Shown here piece after piece: positions 61,691-64,000 of a stretch of 64,000 bases of DNA. The DNA is from Anderseniella sp963698275 (GTDB taxonomy: Bacteria > Pseudomonadota > Alphaproteobacteria > Rhizobiales > Aestuariivirgaceae). The stretch covers positions 62,001 to 126,000 of the forward strand of contig CAVOQE010000011.1 of the NCBI GenBank assembly GCA_963698275.1, in the 5' to 3' direction. The stretch's first letter is position 1. Every line of letters starts with the position of its first letter. Under the pieces are notes generated by a model that saw only the letters and a program-made list of their open reading frames with translations, was not told where the DNA came from and did not search any database. Position numbers and translations under genes: made by a program.

Positions 61691-61785
61691 TGAAAGGAGG
61701 TGGTCCTATGTCGAGTGAGATCAGAACTGTTGTTGGGGTAATCTGGACACAGGCATCTCGCATTGGAGCAATCTCCAGGGTCTGA
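61691..61785 (+). CDS. Candidate 25-residue micropeptide with extended Shine-Dalgarno
   Basis: TGAAAGGAGGTGGTCC (61691-61706) is complementary, with one mismatch, to nearly the whole 3' end of alphaproteobacterial 16S rRNA. One base later an ATG (61708-61710) opens MSSEIRTVVGVIW, ending in TGA at 61785. The peptide is 25 residues, weakly amphipathic and of no known family. The stop overlaps another ATG (TGATG at 61783-61787), so re-initiation is possible, but the frame after it becomes antisense to a real gene. The unusually long site is the main evidence that this is translated or is a ribosome-binding regulatory element. Confidence 0.5.
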
Positions 61786-61921
61786 TGGTTTGTGTTGGGG
61801 GCCGGTACATTACCGGTTTTCCCGGATTTGCCCTAGACGGCATGTCTCACGAAGGGTTCGCGCGAATACTCGCCGCGGACCCTTTTTGTATGCGCTGGCA
61901 GGAACATCGTGCCAGGCAACG

Positions 61922-61953
61922 AAAAACGGCTCCGGAAGGGAACTCCGGAGCCG
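61922..61953 (-). terminator. Strong rho-independent terminator (leftward)
   Basis: CGGCTCCGGA (61927-61936) and TCCGGAGCCG (61944-61953) form a perfect ten-bp stem with a seven-base loop. Read leftward it is followed by TTTTT (61926-61922). It ends the transcript of the small secreted-protein gene at 62031-62255. Confidence 0.85.
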
Positions 61954-62030
61954 CTTGTCTTGTCCTTGTCACCTTGGCGTTGAGGGGGGACGGTCAAGGA
62001 TGGCGAGGACGTGGTTTGGGCTATTGCGCG

Positions 62031-62255
62031 TTAGCGGCGGAGCTCGTGCGGCTGGAACACGTGGCCGCTACCAAAGTTGGTCTTCTTGGTTTTATTGCTG
62101 CGAACCGGAGTGATTGTTGCGCCGAAGTCCTGCTTTGCGTCTACATTGGCAGCGACAGTGAACGATTTGCCGGGACCGTCTGTGTGAATGGTATCCGCGA
62201 GGGCCGGTGCGGCAAAGATGGTCAAAGCGGCAAATGCGACAGCGATATTTTTCAT
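62031..62255 (-). CDS. Small secreted protein, unknown
   Basis: A 74-residue precursor with a clear signal peptide (MKNIAVAFAALTIFAAPALA) and a basic mature part of about 54 residues (SFTVAANVDAKQDFGATITP ... GHVFQPHELRR). AAGGATAAG precedes the ATG at 62255, and a strong terminator lies 77 bp after its stop, so it is a monocistronic unit. No family is recognised. Confidence 0.7.
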   Translation of the reverse strand: MKNIAVAFAALTIFAAPALADTIHTDGPGKSFTVAANVDAKQDFGATITPVRSNKTKKTNFGSGHVFQPHELRR

Positions 62256-62550
62256 TGTTCTTATCCTTGTTGTTGTGTGGAAGCCAAAACCTGTGTGGCT
62301 TCGTTTCGTTGATCAAAAGATGGCGCTGTTTGAGAGCAAAATCCAATCAAGTCGCTACACGGGTCAGTCAACAAAATTACTCATTGGCGAAAGCCACTTA
62401 ACTGCACGCGTGTGTAAAAATGCACATGGCTGATCACGGGTGATGTGAACGCGCCTCACGGCAGCGTTACCATTGGCTGCCTAAGGGAGCCTGATTGGCC
62501 TGAGCTGAGATGGCGGACAAGCGGGATGGGTCAGGCAGTGATGGTTCACG

Positions 62551-62601
62551 ATCCTGCACCCAGTGAGCCGTGGCGCCGGCGCCGCTCTGGCGGTGCAGGA
62601 T
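62551..62601 (+). repeat. Long GC-rich hairpin
   Basis: ATCCTGCACC (62551-62560) and GGTGCAGGAT (62592-62601) are perfect inverted repeats. The interior also folds (GGCGCCGGCGCC self-pairs). Read rightward it is followed by TTTCTTTG, so it could terminate transcription, though no gene on that strand leads into it. Confidence 0.5.
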
Positions 62602-62628
62602 TTCTTTGCACGCCTGCTGCCCGGCCTG

Positions 62629-62930
62629 CTAGAGCGAGATGAGGCTAAATTGGATCATTTGACCGCGACGATTTTGGTCGCTGGCTAGGCGGATTGCGCG
62701 CGGTGGTGTTATTCACCACAAGCGCAAGCCAACGACGCCAGAGGGCAAAATCGCCCGGCCCCTTCATCAAAGCCATCAACATCATGGTTCCTGTCGGGGT
62801 GGGGAAAATCGGTCCATCGGCGTCGTTGCGCCGCTTGCCCGATGCACCACATCGCGCTGCGCGACGCGCCTAGCCGAGTGAACCGATTTTCCGCCATCAA
62901 ATGATTCAATTTAGCCTCACCTCGCTCTAG
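62629..62930. mobile_element. 302-bp MITE-like element with 34-bp terminal inverted repeats
   Basis: The left end (62629-62662, beginning CTAGAGCGAGATGAGGCTAA) and the right end (62897-62930, reverse complement beginning CTAGAGCGAGGTGAGGCTAA) match at 32 of 34 positions. Weaker inverted similarity continues inward (GGCTAGGCG near 62683 and CGCCTAGCC near 62868). No transposase frame lies inside. Both tips are CTAG, which may be the duplicated target. Size and structure fit a non-autonomous insertion element (MITE). Confidence 0.75.
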
Positions 62931-63198
62931 ACTATTCCCGCAGCAGTGGCGCGATGGCCTGAACCTTTTGGAAACCAATCGCGTGGACAATGTACGCGGA
63001 CGGTATTCGAACTGGCATCAAAGCTGAATGCAAAGCTCATGCGTTAAGGCAGGGGCGTGATGTCGCTCAATCACCGATAAGTCAGTAGTGAGTTTGTGTA
63101 ACCGGAATGCCGTTGATCTGGCAGGCCACGACTCGCGCGAACGCATCTATAATCGGGCGCACGGGACGGCGTTCGAATTGTCAGTCAGGTGTGAGCAG

Positions 63199-64000
63199 TT
63201 GCCAGTCATCAAGATTACAGAAGCAGGAGTTGCGAGGATCGAACCTCCGAAGAAAGATCGTGTGGACTACTGGGACAAGGCCCAGCCGGGCTTTGGCTTG
63301 CGGGTGACCAGCACCGGTCACCGGAGCTGGCAGATCATGTACCGCACCGACGGCAAGCGTAAGCGGCTGTCGCTCGGGGACTGGCCGGCGCTGCCGTTGA
63401 AGCTGGCGCGCGATGCAGCGGCGCAAGCCCTCAAGCAGGTCGGTGAAGGCCACGACCCGTCACGGCAGCGCACCGCGGTTACCGGTGGCGCGGTGACGGT
63501 TGACCACCTGGCCAAGAGTTACCTCGAGCGCCATGCCCGACGGAACAAGAAGAGCTGGCAGGCTGATGAAGGCATGATCCGACGCGAGATCATTCCCGAG
63601 TGGGGACGGCGCAGTGCTGCCGGCATCGCGCGTCGCGATGTCATCGAGATTGTGGAAAGCGTGGCGGCGCGCGGCCACCCTTACGCGGCCAACCGGCTGC
63701 TGGCGCTGATCCGGAAAATGTTTGCCTGGGGATGTGAAGTCGACCTGGTCGACAGCAACCCTGGAAGAGGTGTGTCCGCGCCGCACCGCGAGACTGCCCG
63801 GCAGCGATTTCTGAATGACAACGAGATCGCAAAACTGTGGTCGGCATGGACGCAGCAAGGCTGGCCGTTCGGGCCCCTGTTCAAGCTGCTGTTGCTCACC
63901 GGGCAGAGCCGAAGCGACATCGCGTCGATGCGCCTTGAAGACATTCAGTTTCAATCGCGGGTGTGGTCACCACCAGGCGCGCGCAGTCATGGCGGCCACA
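63199..64000 (+). CDS. Tyrosine recombinase/integrase (C-terminus cut by window edge)
   Basis: A phage/island-type integrase with an N-terminal DUF4102 arm-binding domain (DYWDKAQPGFGLRVTSTG, then GKRKRLSLGDWPALPLKLARDAA), a core-binding domain (TVDHLAKSYLERHARRNKKSW) and the start of the catalytic domain (KLWSAWTQQGWPFGPLFKLLLLTGQSRSDIASMRLEDI). The catalytic TGxR arginine position appears to be serine (TGQSR). The start is uncertain: TTG at 63199 gives the usual length, while the frame stays open further upstream. It marks a genomic island or prophage lying to the right of the window. Confidence 0.88.
   Translation, partial: MPVIKITEAGVARIEPPKKDRVDYWDKAQPGFGLRVTSTGHRSWQIMYRTDGKRKRLSLGDWPALPLKLARDAAAQALKQVGEGHDPSRQRTAVTGGAVTVDHLAKSYLERHARRNKKSWQADEGMIRREIIPEWGRRSAAGIARRDVIEIVESVAARGHPYAANRLLALIRKMFAWGCEVDLVDSNPGRGVSAPHRETARQRFLNDNEIAKLWSAWTQQGWPFGPLFKLLLLTGQSRSDIASMRLEDIQFQSRVWSPPGARSHGGH

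Larger units (their letters stand above)
62256..63198. other. 943-bp intergenic stretch before the integrase
   Basis: No credible gene is present. It holds the leader of the small secreted-protein gene on the left, a long hairpin at 62551-62601 and a 302-bp inverted-repeat element at 62629-62930. I searched the right part for a tRNA, because integrases often sit beside one. Only isolated GTTCGAA-like pieces were seen, with no cloverleaf. Confidence 0.55.

Noticed and set aside
61785..62312. 175-codon rightward frame after the micropeptide
   Set aside because: More than half is antisense to a well-supported small secreted-protein gene and its terminator; only possible re-initiation at its start is noted.
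62709..62990. 93-codon leftward frame within the inverted-repeat element
   Set aside because: It crosses the right terminal repeat and shows no transposase motif; best seen as a chance frame.
62960..63198. Possible tRNA gene or attachment site beside the integrase
   Set aside because: Pieces resembling a T-arm (GTTCGAA, TATTCGAAC) are present, but no acceptor and anticodon stems could be built.

Overview
The window reads as a chromosomal stretch of a moderately GC-rich alphaproteobacterium, most likely of the order Hyphomicrobiales (Rhizobiales). Several gene orders support this: glpR-glpD divergent from a glycerol ABC operon; a zinc-ligand-free 41-residue L36 gene; pyk next to a DUF1036 gene; N-formylglutamate amidohydrolase followed by DUF1244 and a DUF2312/GapR gene; and an aa3-oxidase subunit IV-like gene directly before pntAA-pntAB-pntB. 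The genus cannot be told from the sequence alone.

Layout. Positions 1-8.4 kb hold glycerol catabolism and uptake (glpD, glpR, then glpV-S-T-P-Q-U). From 8.4 to 12.7 kb there is a DMT exporter, an 8-oxoguanine deaminase and small genes, including a paralogue of the F1-ATPase inhibitor zeta. From 12.7 to 14.5 kb a SulP transporter of different base composition interrupts the region. From 14.5 to 32.3 kb lies a large purine catabolism locus: allA, allE, a fused puuE-uraD, uraH, xdhABC, a BMP-type nucleoside/purine ABC importer, a LysR regulator, puuD and guaD. A small AT-richer islet (27.4-28.6 kb) with a ParB-like gene and an unknown gene sits inside it. From 32.3 to 40.8 kb come an RraA-like protein, an FAD reductase, rpmJ, pyk and small conserved genes. 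From 40.8 to 49.6 kb come cell-wall enzymes, an NtrC-type regulator, a PepF peptidase and a DUF3445 haem N-demethylase-like protein. From 49.6 to 61.6 kb come an ABC1/UbiB-like kinase, transhydrogenase, a PhyH-like dioxygenase, rpsU, purE-purK and a DAO-type oxidoreductase. The right end (61.6-64 kb) is accessory in character: a micropeptide with an exceptionally long ribosome-binding site, a 302-bp inverted-repeat element and a tyrosine integrase running off the end.

How the genes work together. The purine locus encodes guanine -> xanthine (GuaD), xanthine -> urate (XdhABC), 8-oxoguanine -> urate, urate -> 5-hydroxyisourate (PuuD), then UraH, UraD and PuuE to allantoate, and AllE plus AllA from ureidoglycine to glyoxylate. 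The allantoate amidohydrolase step is not in this window. The BMP-type importer probably brings in the purine substrate.

A striking property is that six genes (puuE-uraD, xdhA, xdhB twice, xdhC, pepF, DUF3445) carry seven frame breaks. All are in the +1 direction, and most can be explained by one extra base in a short homopolymer. Because the sequence on both sides of each break is well conserved, base-calling insertions are the simplest explanation, but real decay cannot be excluded from the sequence.
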